DNA from: an uncultured Alcaligenaceae bacterium
Lineage (GTDB): Bacteria > Pseudomonadota > Gammaproteobacteria > Burkholderiales > Burkholderiaceae_B
Direction of reading: 5' to 3'
Assembly (NCBI GenBank): GCA_937995985.1
Contig: CALKIR010000056.1
Location: 1 to 64,000 of the forward strand
DNA length: 64,000 bases
A program made the translations under genes and the position numbers. A model generated the notes under the pieces. That model did not search any database. It was given only the letters and a program-made list of their open reading frames with translations, and was not told where the DNA came from. Positions within the stretch are counted from its first letter, which is position 1, and each line of letters starts with the position of its first letter. Of the stretch, positions 34,181-42,181 are shown piece by piece.

Positions 34181-35059
34181 ATGATCACAGGTATTGATCC
34201 TGATAGCATAGTTTATTTAAATGGGGCTTATGTTCGTTTGGGAGAGGCCCAGATTTCCGTCCTTGATCGCGGCTTTATTTTTGGTGATGGCATCTATGAT
34301 GTGGTGCCGTGCTATCAGGGCCGGCCATTTCGTATGGCGGAGCATTTGGCGCGTTTACAGCGTAACCTAGGGGTAATAGAAATAGATACCGGCTGGAGTA
34401 CCCAAGACTGGGAGCAGTTGGTGTTGGATATGTTAGCGCGCTCAGGGCGCGGGGCTGATTGTATTGTGTATATACAGGTAACGCGTGGGCCAGCCAAGCG
34501 GGATCATGCTTTTCCTGCGCACAGTGAGCCAACAATCTTTTGTATGGTGACTCCTTTTAATCGTCCCACCGAGCAGCAGCGCCGCTCCGGGCTGAGTGTG
34601 GTCAGTATTGAGGACAAGCGTTGGCTGATGTGCCATATTAAATCCACTTCATTATTGGGCAATGTTTTGGCTCGCCAGCAGGCAGTTGCTGCAGGGGTAG
34701 ATGAGGTGGCGCAGTTTCGTAATGAGTACCTTACCGAAGGGGCTTCCTGCAATATTTGGGTGGTACGTGAGGGAGTGTTGTTGGCCCCACCCCGTAATCA
34801 TCTCATTTTAGAGGGGATTCGTTACGGTTTGATGGAGCAGCTAGCGGCACAATGTGGGATTGATTTTGAGGCGCGTCCGATTCATTTCGAAGAGGTGCAG
34901 ACCGCTGATGAGTTGATGCTTACATCAGCCACCAAAGAGGTTTTACCCATTGTGCAGTTTAATGCTCAGCCGGTTGGGGCGGGGGTGCCTGGCCCTGTTT
35001 ATCACAAGCTGCGCGCAGCCTACGATCAAGAAATTCTTAATTTGGAAGTATCGATATGA
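34181..35059 (+). CDS. D-amino acid aminotransferase (class IV)
   Basis: The 292-residue PLP enzyme belongs to fold type IV with D-alanine aminotransferase and BCAT. The segments VYLNGAYVRLGEAQISVLDRGFIFGDGIYDV, LMCHIKSTSLLGNVLARQQA with the PLP Lys, EYLTEGASCNIWVV, and MLTSATKEVLPIV match the D-alanine aminotransferase branch. Its neighbour dacC releases D-alanine from peptidoglycan, so recycling D-Ala to pyruvate or supplying D-Glu is a plausible role; that link is inference. The stop overlaps the start of the next gene by 4 bases. Confidence 0.92.
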   Translation: MITGIDPDSIVYLNGAYVRLGEAQISVLDRGFIFGDGIYDVVPCYQGRPFRMAEHLARLQRNLGVIEIDTGWSTQDWEQLVLDMLARSGRGADCIVYIQVTRGPAKRDHAFPAHSEPTIFCMVTPFNRPTEQQRRSGLSVVSIEDKRWLMCHIKSTSLLGNVLARQQAVAAGVDEVAQFRNEYLTEGASCNIWVVREGVLLAPPRNHLILEGIRYGLMEQLAAQCGIDFEARPIHFEEVQTADELMLTSATKEVLPIVQFNAQPVGAGVPGPVYHKLRAAYDQEILNLEVSI

Positions 35060-35358
35060 GTATAGATGATTCAAGCGCTGGCTCTGTTGAGCGCACAGAA
35101 CGGGAGACCGTAATAGAGTTTCCTTGTCGTTTTCCTATCAAGGTTATGGGGCGTGCGGTACCTGAGTTCACACAAACTATGGCTGAGGTGGTGCGTCCGC
35201 ATGATCCTCAGTTTGATGCCGAGGAAATTATGGTGCGCCCAAGTCGTGCCGGCAATTATTTAGGTCTAACCTTGTATATTCACGCTACCTCACAGGAGCA
35301 GCTGGATAATATTTATCGAGCCTTGACCGCTCATCCTATGGTTTCTTATGTGCTCTGA
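35056..35358 (+). CDS. ybeD: YbeD/DUF493 family protein
   Basis: The 100-residue protein is a small alpha/beta ACT-like domain of the DUF493 family: IEFPCRFPIKVMGR, a central strand, and LTLYIHATSQEQLDNIYRAL. YbeD sits between dacA and lipB in E. coli too and resembles the regulatory domain of phosphoglycerate dehydrogenase; its function is unproven. It overlaps both neighbours (4 bases with the aminotransferase gene and 11 bases with lipB). Confidence 0.92.
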   Translation: MSIDDSSAGSVERTERETVIEFPCRFPIKVMGRAVPEFTQTMAEVVRPHDPQFDAEEIMVRPSRAGNYLGLTLYIHATSQEQLDNIYRALTAHPMVSYVL

Positions 35359-36049
35359 TGACACACAGAAGCATGGTGCCCCATTAGAGGTGCGTTGGCT
35401 CTCAGGGCAGCCTGATTATCGGTCTACCTGGGAGCATATGCGTCAGTACACGGCTGAGCGCAATGCAGACAGCGCCGATCAGCTTTGGCTGCTAGAGCAC
35501 CCCCCTGTGTACACCTTAGGGCTGGCAGGTAAGACCGAACATATTTTAAATCCAGGCGCCATTCCTATAGTTAAGACCGATCGGGGTGGGCAGGTGACCT
35601 ACCACGGTCCTGGCCAGTTAGTTGCTTATTGTCTTGTTGATTTGCGACGTTATGGCCTGTATGTAAAGTCTTATGTCGCTTTGTTGGAAAGGGTTATTAT
35701 CGACACCTTGGGTGATTTTGGGGCACACTATGCATGTTTATTGCCTGGAGCTCCAGGAGTGTATGTACCAGCAAAAAACACCACTTTGCAGGGTAGTATT
35801 CCTGATGATGAACTGGTTAAAATAGCAGCTCTAGGGGTAAAAATTAACAAAGGGTGTGCGTATCACGGCATTGCCATCAATGTGGCTATGGACCTAAGCC
35901 CCTTTGAGGGCATCAACCCTTGTGGTTATGCCCATTTACGTACTATAGATTTAGCGCATTGCGGCATACAGACTACCCCGATAGCGGTTGGTCAGCGGTT
36001 GCAACTGCATATGCAGCAGGCGTTTTCAAACCTACTCGGCGCAACATAA
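35348..36049 (+). CDS. lipB: Octanoyl-[ACP]:protein N-octanoyltransferase
   Basis: LipB (233 residues) moves octanoate from acyl carrier protein to the lipoyl domains of 2-oxo acid dehydrogenases and GcvH. Key parts are RGGQVTYHGPGQLVAY, the catalytic Lys158 in VKIAALG, GCAYHGIAINVAMDL, and the catalytic Cys192 in INPCGYA. Length is in the normal range. Its start lies inside the end of ybeD, so the two are coupled. lipA follows after 11 bp and inserts the sulfur atoms. Confidence 0.96.
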   Translation: MCSDDTQKHGAPLEVRWLSGQPDYRSTWEHMRQYTAERNADSADQLWLLEHPPVYTLGLAGKTEHILNPGAIPIVKTDRGGQVTYHGPGQLVAYCLVDLRRYGLYVKSYVALLERVIIDTLGDFGAHYACLLPGAPGVYVPAKNTTLQGSIPDDELVKIAALGVKINKGCAYHGIAINVAMDLSPFEGINPCGYAHLRTIDLAHCGIQTTPIAVGQRLQLHMQQAFSNLLGAT

Positions 36050-36060
36050 AGACTTATACC

Positions 36061-37059
36061 ATGACACAATCTCAGCCCAATCACCGCCCTACTGTTCGTC
36101 CTCGGACTGATTATGACCCCTCACGCCATCAGCGCGCGAAGGATAAGACTTCGCGTATTCCTATCAAGGTAGAGCGTACCACTAATCCACTCAAAAAGCC
36201 TGATTGGATTCGGGTCAAGGCTGCGGCTCCTAATTCCAAATTTAAAGATATTAAGCGCATTTTGCGTGAGACCAATCTGTTTACTGTGTGTGAAGAAGCG
36301 AGCTGTCCTAATATAGGAGAATGCTTTGGAAAGGGGACGGCGACGTTTATGATTATGGGGGACAAGTGTACGCGTCGTTGTCCGTTTTGTGATGTGGCGC
36401 ATGGTCGCCCTGATCCTTTAGATCAAGATGAGCCTGCTAATCTTGCACGTGCCATCGGCAAAATGAAGCTCAGTTATGTGGTCATCACCTCGGTGGATCG
36501 AGATGATCTGCGGGATGGGGGAGCTGCTCATTTTGCTCAGTGTATTAGTGAGGTGCGCGCCCACGCTCCGGGGACTATTATCGAGGTATTGGTGCCTGAT
36601 TTTCGTGGTCGTTTAGAGCGAGCTTTAGATATTTTTGAGCACACTCCTCCTGATGTGATGAATCATAACTTAGAAACTGTGCCGCGCTTATATCGCCAGG
36701 CTCGCCCGGGGGCGGACTATGAGCATTCATTAAAATTGCTTTCAGAGTTTAAAAAGCGCTGCCCCGAGGTGCCGACTAAATCAGGACTGATGGTGGGGCT
36801 GGGTGAGAGCGATGAGGAAATTATTCAGGTGATGCGGGATCTGCGTGCGCATGATGTCGATATGTTGACTATTGGGCAATATTTGCAGCCTACGGAGTAT
36901 CATTTGCCGGTGCTGCGCTATGTGACGCCTGATAATTTTAAGCGCTTAGAGGAAATTGCCTACGAGTTGGGCTTTACTCATGCTGCCGTGGGGGCGATGG
37001 TGCGTTCCTCGTATCATGCAGACTTACAAGCCGAAGAGGCCGGTTTTGTCCGTGCTTAG
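36061..37059 (+). CDS. lipA: Lipoyl synthase
   Basis: LipA (332 residues) is a radical SAM enzyme that inserts two sulfurs into protein-bound octanoate. The auxiliary cluster cysteines are Cys77, Cys82 and Cys88 (CEEASCPNIGEC) and the radical SAM cysteines are Cys103, Cys107 and Cys110 (CTRRCPFC). The C-terminal RSSYHA motif, whose Ser binds the auxiliary cluster, is present. I start at the ATG at 36061; the frame is open further upstream within lipB, but those residues are not LipA-like. A clear terminator follows at 37072. Confidence 0.97.
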   Translation: MTQSQPNHRPTVRPRTDYDPSRHQRAKDKTSRIPIKVERTTNPLKKPDWIRVKAAAPNSKFKDIKRILRETNLFTVCEEASCPNIGECFGKGTATFMIMGDKCTRRCPFCDVAHGRPDPLDQDEPANLARAIGKMKLSYVVITSVDRDDLRDGGAAHFAQCISEVRAHAPGTIIEVLVPDFRGRLERALDIFEHTPPDVMNHNLETVPRLYRQARPGADYEHSLKLLSEFKKRCPEVPTKSGLMVGLGESDEEIIQVMRDLRAHDVDMLTIGQYLQPTEYHLPVLRYVTPDNFKRLEEIAYELGFTHAAVGAMVRSSYHADLQAEEAGFVRA

Positions 37060-37071
37060 CCGTTTTGGAGT

Positions 37072-37100
37072 GCGACAGCGCTGTGCGCTGTCGCTTTTTT
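37072..37100 (+). terminator. Rho-independent terminator after lipA
   Basis: A 9-bp perfect stem (37072-37080 with 37086-37094) with a 5-base loop is followed by six T residues. It ends the dacC-to-lipA run 13 bp after the lipA stop. The convergent trpC stop lies only 10 bp away. Confidence 0.93.
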
Positions 37101-37109
37101 AAGCTCATA

Positions 37110-37898
37110 TTAGAAAAAGAGCTCTTTTAAGGCAGCGCCGGGATCCTCTGCTCGCATAAAGGCTTCGCCAACTAAAAATGCCCAGACATCATGTGATTGC
37201 ATGAGTGTTACATCAGCTTTGCTTAAGATGCCGCTTTCAGTAACCACACAGCGGTCAGCAGGAATTTCGGCCAATAAGTCAATGGTTGTTTGGAGACGCG
37301 TTTCAAAAGTGCGCAGATCCCGGTTGTTGATTCCAATGAGCGGGGTATTGAGTTTGAGTGCCTCGTGTAATTCTTTTTGATCGTGAACCTCTACCAAAAC
37401 ATCCATTCCAAGCTCATTAGCTAACGACTCTAATTCAAGCATTTGCTCTGTGCTTAAGGCGGCAGCAATGAGTAAAATGCAGTCAGCACCGATGGCGCGG
37501 GCATGAATAATTTGGTAGGGATCGATGATGAAGTCTTTGCGCAAGACCGGTAAGGCACAGGCAGCACGGGCTTGACGCAAATGGTCGTACGCCCCTTGGA
37601 AAAATTGTACATCGGTGAGTACGGACAGGCAGGTAGCACCTTGGGCAGCGTAGGCAGCAGCTATTTCAGCAGGGTTAAATTGTGCGCGGATGATGCCTTT
37701 GGAGGGAGAGGCTTTTTTAATCTCCGCAATCACTGCTGGTTTTTTCTTGCGGGCTGTTTCTACAATTGCGTTGGCAAAACCGCGGACATCATTGCGGCTT
37801 TGGGCCTCCCGTAATAGATCGGATTCGCTGCGTAGTTTACGTGCTGCAGCGACTTCCTTTTTTTTAGTTTGTAGGATGGTTTCCAAAATATTGCTCAT
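37110..37898 (-). CDS. trpC: Indole-3-glycerol phosphate synthase
   Basis: TrpC (262 residues) closes the indole ring from carboxyphenylaminodeoxyribulose phosphate. The barrel shows AEIKKASPSKGIIR with the catalytic Lys, VLRKDFIIDPYQI with the second Lys, DCILLIAAAL, DVLVEVHD, IGINNRDLRTF, and VTESGI. It is a monofunctional TrpC without a fused TrpF. Its ATG overlaps the trpD stop by 4 bases. It is the last gene of the tryptophan operon in the window; trpF, trpB and trpA are not here, as is usual in betaproteobacteria. Confidence 0.97.
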   Translation of the reverse strand: MSNILETILQTKKKEVAAARKLRSESDLLREAQSRNDVRGFANAIVETARKKKPAVIAEIKKASPSKGIIRAQFNPAEIAAAYAAQGATCLSVLTDVQFFQGAYDHLRQARAACALPVLRKDFIIDPYQIIHARAIGADCILLIAAALSTEQMLELESLANELGMDVLVEVHDQKELHEALKLNTPLIGINNRDLRTFETRLQTTIDLLAEIPADRCVVTESGILSKADVTLMQSHDVWAFLVGEAFMRAEDPGAALKELFF

Positions 37899-38953
37899 TT
37901 TGTTAGCTTCCGTGTTAATGCGCAGAATTCTTCAAGTTTGGCGCGTGCAGCACCTGTTTTTAGGGTTTCTTGGGCGATTTGGATGCCTTGGTGAATTGTA
38001 TCTGCACCTTGGCCTGCATAAATAGCCAGCCCTGCGTTAAAGGCGACGATGTCACGAGCCGTACCGGTCTGGTTATCGAGGGCTTGCTTGATGAGCTCGG
38101 CTGATTCTTGGCTTGAGCGCGCTTGAATATTGCGGTGGGAGCTCATGGCAATGCCATAGTCCTCGGGATGGATCTCGTATTCTCGAACTACGTCATCTTT
38201 TAGCTCACCCACCATTGTAGCAGCGCCCGTGGTTGCTTCATCAAGACCATCTCTGCCATGCACAACCAGTACGTGTTTTGCGCCCAGACGTTGCATGACG
38301 CGTACCTGTATGCCTACTAAATCAGGGTGAAAGACTCCCATAAGTTGGTTGGCCGCATTGGCTGGGTTGGTGAGTGGGCCCAGAATATTAAAAATAGTGC
38401 GTACCCCTAGCTCTTTGCGAATGGCAGCAACATTTTTCATGGCACTATGATGTGCCGGGGCATACATAAAGCCAATGTTGGTGGTTTCCACACATTCTGC
38501 AACTTGCTCAGGGCTGAGGTCAAGTCGAGCGCCTAGGGTTTCTAATACATCCGCACTGCCCGAAGAAGAGGAGGCGCTGCGTCCGCCATGTTTGGCTACT
38601 TTGACGCCTGCGGCGGCCACTACAAACATGCTTGCGGTAGAAATATTAAAAGTATTTGAGGCATCGCCGCCAGTGCCACACATATCCAGTAATTGATCAG
38701 GGTTGGGAATGGGGACAGTGAGGCAAAACTCGCGCATTACAGAGGCGGCTGCAGCAATTTCACCAACGGTTTCTTTTTTGACGCGCAGCCCCATAAGCAG
38801 CGCTGCAGAGAGTACCGGGCTCAGCTCGCCGCGCATGAGCATGCGCATTAAATGGAGCATTTCATCATGGAAAATTTCGCGGTGCTCGATGCAGCGAACG
38901 AGGGCTTCAGTAGGGGTAATTTCATTGATGCGGCGGGCTTGAACGGGGCTCAT
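37895..38953 (-). CDS. trpD: Anthranilate phosphoribosyltransferase
   Basis: TrpD (352 residues) joins anthranilate to phosphoribosyl pyrophosphate. The PRPP loop is MCGTGGDASNTFNIST; the following KHGGRSASSSSGSADVLETLG segment binds the ribose phosphate and metal. The acidic pair near GLDE (GRDGLDEATTG) that binds magnesium is present. Length is normal (about 340-350). It overlaps trpG by 4 bases and trpC by 4 bases, so the whole set is translationally coupled. Confidence 0.97.
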   Translation of the reverse strand: MSPVQARRINEITPTEALVRCIEHREIFHDEMLHLMRMLMRGELSPVLSAALLMGLRVKKETVGEIAAAASVMREFCLTVPIPNPDQLLDMCGTGGDASNTFNISTASMFVVAAAGVKVAKHGGRSASSSSGSADVLETLGARLDLSPEQVAECVETTNIGFMYAPAHHSAMKNVAAIRKELGVRTIFNILGPLTNPANAANQLMGVFHPDLVGIQVRVMQRLGAKHVLVVHGRDGLDEATTGAATMVGELKDDVVREYEIHPEDYGIAMSSHRNIQARSSQESAELIKQALDNQTGTARDIVAFNAGLAIYAGQGADTIHQGIQIAQETLKTGAARAKLEEFCALTRKLTK

Positions 38954-39525
38954 GCTGTCTCCTGTGTGTGAATAAAGTTGTTCAGTAAGGTGGTGCCGTG
39001 CTCGCTAAAAAAGGAGTCCGGGTGGAATTGTACGCCGTGAATGGCGAATGTTTGATGACTTAAGGCCATGATGTCACCATTGTGGTCTGTGGCGGTAATC
39101 AATAGCTCATCGGGGAGGGTATTTTTATCCACTACATAGGAGTGGTAGCGCGTGGCATGAAATGGGGTAGGAAGGGTAGTGAATATGTCTTGTTGTTGAT
39201 GGTGAACGGGGGCTACTTTACCATGCATAATTTCTTGGCTGGGTATTATTCGGGCCCCAAAGGCTACTGCAATGGCTAAGTGACCCAAATTAACACCTAA
39301 GATCGGGATTGTGCCAGCAAAATGTTGGATGCAGGCCAGGGAGAGGTCTGCTTGTTTTGGTAGTCCTGGGCCAGAGGCAATGCATAAGTGAGTGGGCTGT
39401 AGCGCCTCGATGTCGGCAAGAGTTATTTGGTCATTGCGCTGAACAACCACCTCTGTGCCCAGACTTTCAAAGCCTTGTACTAGGTTATAGGTAAATGAGT
39501 CGTAATTATCTAGTATGAATAGCAT
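38950..39525 (-). CDS. trpG: Anthranilate synthase component II with lost glutaminase active site
   Basis: By position and overall sequence this 191-residue protein is TrpG, the subunit that should release ammonia from glutamine for TrpE. The start LFILDNYDSFTYNLVQ is typical. The active site is not: the nucleophile motif GVCLGHQAI reads GVNLGHLAI, so the catalytic Cys is Asn79 and the substrate-binding Gln is Leu83; the His-Pro-Glu-Ser motif reads HPDS with Asp170 in place of the triad Glu; and the oxyanion-loop SPGPG reads ASGPG. The codon for residue 79 is AAT, two changes from a Cys codon. The frame is open and full length, so it is a candidate pseudoenzyme, not a pseudogene. It may still support TrpE folding or allostery. 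Confidence 0.85.
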   Translation of the reverse strand: MLFILDNYDSFTYNLVQGFESLGTEVVVQRNDQITLADIEALQPTHLCIASGPGLPKQADLSLACIQHFAGTIPILGVNLGHLAIAVAFGARIIPSQEIMHGKVAPVHHQQQDIFTTLPTPFHATRYHSYVVDKNTLPDELLITATDHNGDIMALSHQTFAIHGVQFHPDSFFSEHGTTLLNNFIHTQETA

Positions 39526-39557
39526 AGGTATTCCTTGTACTGGGTCTTAAGCAGGGG

Positions 39558-41075
39558 TTACATCGGCTCATCAAGGCCAAACTGTACTTGTTCTGCCGCA
39601 CGGATAATGGCACGTGCTTTGGCTTCGGTTTCTTGCCATTCTGCTTCTGGGTCCGAGTCGGCAACGATGCCTGCGCCTGCTTGGGCATACAGCATGCCAT
39701 TTTGTATGACACCAGTGCGAATGGCGATGGCAAGATCCATATCACCGCTATAGCTCAGATAGCCGACTGCACCGCCGTAGATGCCACGGCGTACTGGTTC
39801 GAGTTCATCAATAATTTCCATGGCGCGTACGCGGGGCGAGCCGGTTAGCGTGCCTGCAGGAAAGCTGGCTTTGAGGACGTCCATATTTGTGATTTCATCG
39901 CGAATCTCTCCACTCACATTAGATACAAGGTGTTGAACATGTGAGTAGCGTTCTATTTCCATAACTTCTGAGACTGTTACAGTACCTGCTTTGGCAATTT
40001 GACCAATATCATTGCGGGCCAGATCGATAAGCATGAGATGCTCGGCACGCTCTTTGGGATCATTGCGCAGCTCTTCGGCAAGTTGCGCATCTTCAAAGGG
40101 AGTTGTGCCACGTTTGCGGGTCCCTGCTAAGGGGCGAATGGTAGCGCGGCGAATGGCTTGGCCTTCTTGGAGGTGGTGCTCTTGGCGTACTAGGATTTCG
40201 GGGGAAGAACCAATGACCTGGAATGAGTCAAAATTCCAGAAGTACATATAGGGAGAAGGATTGAGAGAGCGTAAGGAACGATATAACGATAAAGGAGAGT
40301 CGCGGAAGGGCTTACGAATGACCTGGCCAATGACGACTTGCATGGCCTCGCCATTTTGAATGTACTGCTTGGTTTTTTCTACCGCCTTAAGGAAGTCTTC
40401 TTTTGCAAAATCTCTGTGCTCGGTAGTTTCCATGCTGGCATAGGCATAAGGAATGACTACGGGAGAACGCAGACGTTCACGAAGATGGCGGAGGCGACGC
40501 TGGGCCTTGCTATAGCTTTCCGGTTGATTGGGGTCAGCGTAGACAATAAGGTAGGTGCGCCCGGCTAGGTTGTCCACAATAACAAGTTCATCTATTTGTA
40601 GCAAGAGAATGTCTGGGGTGCCCTCTGAGCCGCGAGGAAAGGGTTTGTCTGTTGGGCCTAAGCGTGGTTCTATATGGCGAACGGTATCATAGCCAAAGTA
40701 TCCGGCTAAGCCTCCAGCAAAGCGTGGCATGCCGGGCAGTAGGGCTACTTTAAAGCGTTGTTGATAGCGTTCTATGAAATCTAACGGGTTGCCTGTATCT
40801 GTTTCGATGACCTTGCCTTGGTGGACAACTTCGGTGTGGTTGCCGGTGGCACGAATTAAGGTTTTGGCAGGCAAGCCAATAAAAGAATAACGACCAAAAC
40901 GTTCCCCACCCAGTACGGACTCCATCAAGCAGCTGTTGCGACCGCCTTCGGGACCATTGTGGGCAAGTTTTAGGTAAATAGATAAAGGAGTGTCTAGATC
41001 GGCGTAAGTTTCCGCAATAATTGGGATGCGGTTGTAGCCTTTGGCAGCTAGGGCGTTGAATTCTATTTCTGTCAT
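39558..41075 (-). CDS. trpE: Anthranilate synthase component I
   Basis: TrpE (505 residues) makes anthranilate from chorismate and ammonia. The N-terminal half carries the tryptophan feedback region; the C-terminal half is the chorismate-binding domain with IRPLAGTRKRG (the PLAGT form of TrpE as opposed to the PIKGT of PabB), LIDLARNDIG, IERYSHVQHLVSNV, and GIYGGAVGYLSYSGDMDLAIAIRT. Two spots differ from what I expect in relatives: MQVVIGQVI (usually GQR or SQR) and GTLTGSPRVRAME (usually TGAPKVRAME). It is 32 bp upstream of the altered trpG. A leader peptide and attenuator precede it. Confidence 0.95.
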   Translation of the reverse strand: MTEIEFNALAAKGYNRIPIIAETYADLDTPLSIYLKLAHNGPEGGRNSCLMESVLGGERFGRYSFIGLPAKTLIRATGNHTEVVHQGKVIETDTGNPLDFIERYQQRFKVALLPGMPRFAGGLAGYFGYDTVRHIEPRLGPTDKPFPRGSEGTPDILLLQIDELVIVDNLAGRTYLIVYADPNQPESYSKAQRRLRHLRERLRSPVVIPYAYASMETTEHRDFAKEDFLKAVEKTKQYIQNGEAMQVVIGQVIRKPFRDSPLSLYRSLRSLNPSPYMYFWNFDSFQVIGSSPEILVRQEHHLQEGQAIRRATIRPLAGTRKRGTTPFEDAQLAEELRNDPKERAEHLMLIDLARNDIGQIAKAGTVTVSEVMEIERYSHVQHLVSNVSGEIRDEITNMDVLKASFPAGTLTGSPRVRAMEIIDELEPVRRGIYGGAVGYLSYSGDMDLAIAIRTGVIQNGMLYAQAGAGIVADSDPEAEWQETEAKARAIIRAAEQVQFGLDEPM

Positions 41076-41160
41076 GCGAAGCCTTTTTTATTGATGCACG
41101 GTTTTGGATCGTGCGGGTGGTTTGAGGAGTAGGTACCGCTTAAAGGCCGAGCATGAACAT

Positions 41161-41191
41161 AAAAAACCCGGCAGCGTAAACGGTACCGGGT
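41161..41191 (-). terminator. trp attenuator terminator hairpin
   Basis: On the minus strand ACCCGG (41191-41186) pairs with CCGGGT (41171-41166) around an inner partly paired loop, followed directly by six U residues (41166-41161). It lies between the leader peptide and trpE. The same 5' arm (bases 41192-41186) can instead pair perfectly over seven bases with CCGGGTA inside the leader reading frame (41242-41236), the hallmark of an attenuator. Confidence 0.85.
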
Positions 41192-41218
41192 AGTTGCAAA
41201 ATTTAAGCGTCAATAAGC

Positions 41219-41308
41219 TTAGACGAGTATGCGCATACCCGGAACACAACGCCACCAGCGCCAATAAGCGCCCTGAAGATAAGCGATGGTGTTTTGTTGG
41301 GTATGCAT
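41219..41308 (-). CDS. trpL: trp operon leader peptide, 29 codons with three Trp
   Basis: A short frame starts with ATG at 41308 and ends with TAA at 41219. Codons 15-20 read Tyr-Trp-Arg-Trp-Trp-Arg, so three of 29 residues are tryptophan, a very rare residue. It lies 143 bases upstream of trpE and directly before a terminator hairpin. Ribosome stalling at the Trp codons when charged tRNA-Trp is low would leave the downstream CCGGGTA segment (41242-41236) free to form the antiterminator. The ribosome-binding site is weak. Too short for routine gene finding, but the Trp cluster and hairpins make it a confident call. Confidence 0.88.
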   Translation of the reverse strand: MHTQQNTIAYLQGAYWRWWRCVPGMRILV

Positions 41309-41484
41309 TATCGTCTGCTAAAGTCTGTTAACTGTACTTAAATAAGCGGTATTTACTAGAGCTGTTAAGCCTATAGTGTCTGACACAAATAGGCAGCCTT
41401 ATTTATTTTTAAAAGAAAAACGCTGCTTTGTAAAGCCTTTTATAGATTGGCTGGAGTTAGGTGTTGTTTAGAGGCTGCCTGGTG

Positions 41485-42162
41485 TCAGGTGCGCTGTTGG
41501 GCCCAGTGAAAGGCTGCCATGAGGTCATCGACATGAGCGGTTGCGGGCAGTGTATGGGTGGGCTGTCCAGCATTATATCCATAGGGCAATACCAGCACAT
41601 CGATGTGGGCCTCATTGGCTGCAGCGACATCATTGATAGAGTCCCCAATCATTAGGCTGCGTTGAGGCGGGCTGTCTAGTTCAGCGCAGGCAAATAATAA
41701 AGGTAAAGGGTGTGGTTTTTTCTCTTCGCAACTATCGCCGCCTACCACAGTTTGAAAATAAGAAGCCAAGCCTGTTTGTGCCAAAATAGTTTGAGTGTAG
41801 GCGATGGGTTTGTTTGTCACTACTGCTAATTTATAGCCAGCAGCTTGAAAGTGCTCTAAACCGGCTATTACCCCTTCATAGAGAGGGGTTGCAGTATGTT
41901 CTAGCTGATGCTGATAGTGTTGAGCAAAAAGACGACGCGCCTGTTGGTACTGTTGTGGATCGGGGGCGCTGTCATCAATATGCTCGAGTAAGCATTGCCA
42001 AATTAAAGCGTCAACGCCCCGTCCCACAAAGGCCGTAATGGTTTCTAAGGGCAGGGCTGAATAGCCTAAGTCTTGGAGGGTGTGGTTGGCAGCAGCGGCA
42101 ATATTGTGGATGGAATCCACTAAGGTTCCATCCAGATCAAAGAGAATTGCTTGGTAATACAT
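41485..42162 (-). CDS. gph: Phosphoglycolate phosphatase
   Basis: The 225-residue HAD-family hydrolase removes phosphate from 2-phosphoglycolate, a by-product of DNA repair. The nucleophile motif is ILFDLDGTLVDS at the N-terminus; motif II is VVTNKP with Thr, the Lys of motif III is in CEEKKPHPLPLL, and the metal-binding Asp pair is in MIGDSINDVAAA. I begin at the ATG at 42162; the frame is open upstream but enters the rpe gene in another frame. It lies 19 bp after rpe and upstream of the trp operon, the usual rpe-gph-trpE order. Confidence 0.92.
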   Translation of the reverse strand: MYYQAILFDLDGTLVDSIHNIAAAANHTLQDLGYSALPLETITAFVGRGVDALIWQCLLEHIDDSAPDPQQYQQARRLFAQHYQHQLEHTATPLYEGVIAGLEHFQAAGYKLAVVTNKPIAYTQTILAQTGLASYFQTVVGGDSCEEKKPHPLPLLFACAELDSPPQRSLMIGDSINDVAAANEAHIDVLVLPYGYNAGQPTHTLPATAHVDDLMAAFHWAQQRT

Positions 42163-42181
42163 AGGTTTGCAGTAATAGGGA

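Noticed and set aside
41327..41333. AGTTAAC core resembling the TrpR operator upstream of the trp leader
   Set aside because: Only the central seven bases match; flanks do not, and TrpR is generally absent from betaproteobacteria. Attenuation explains control better.
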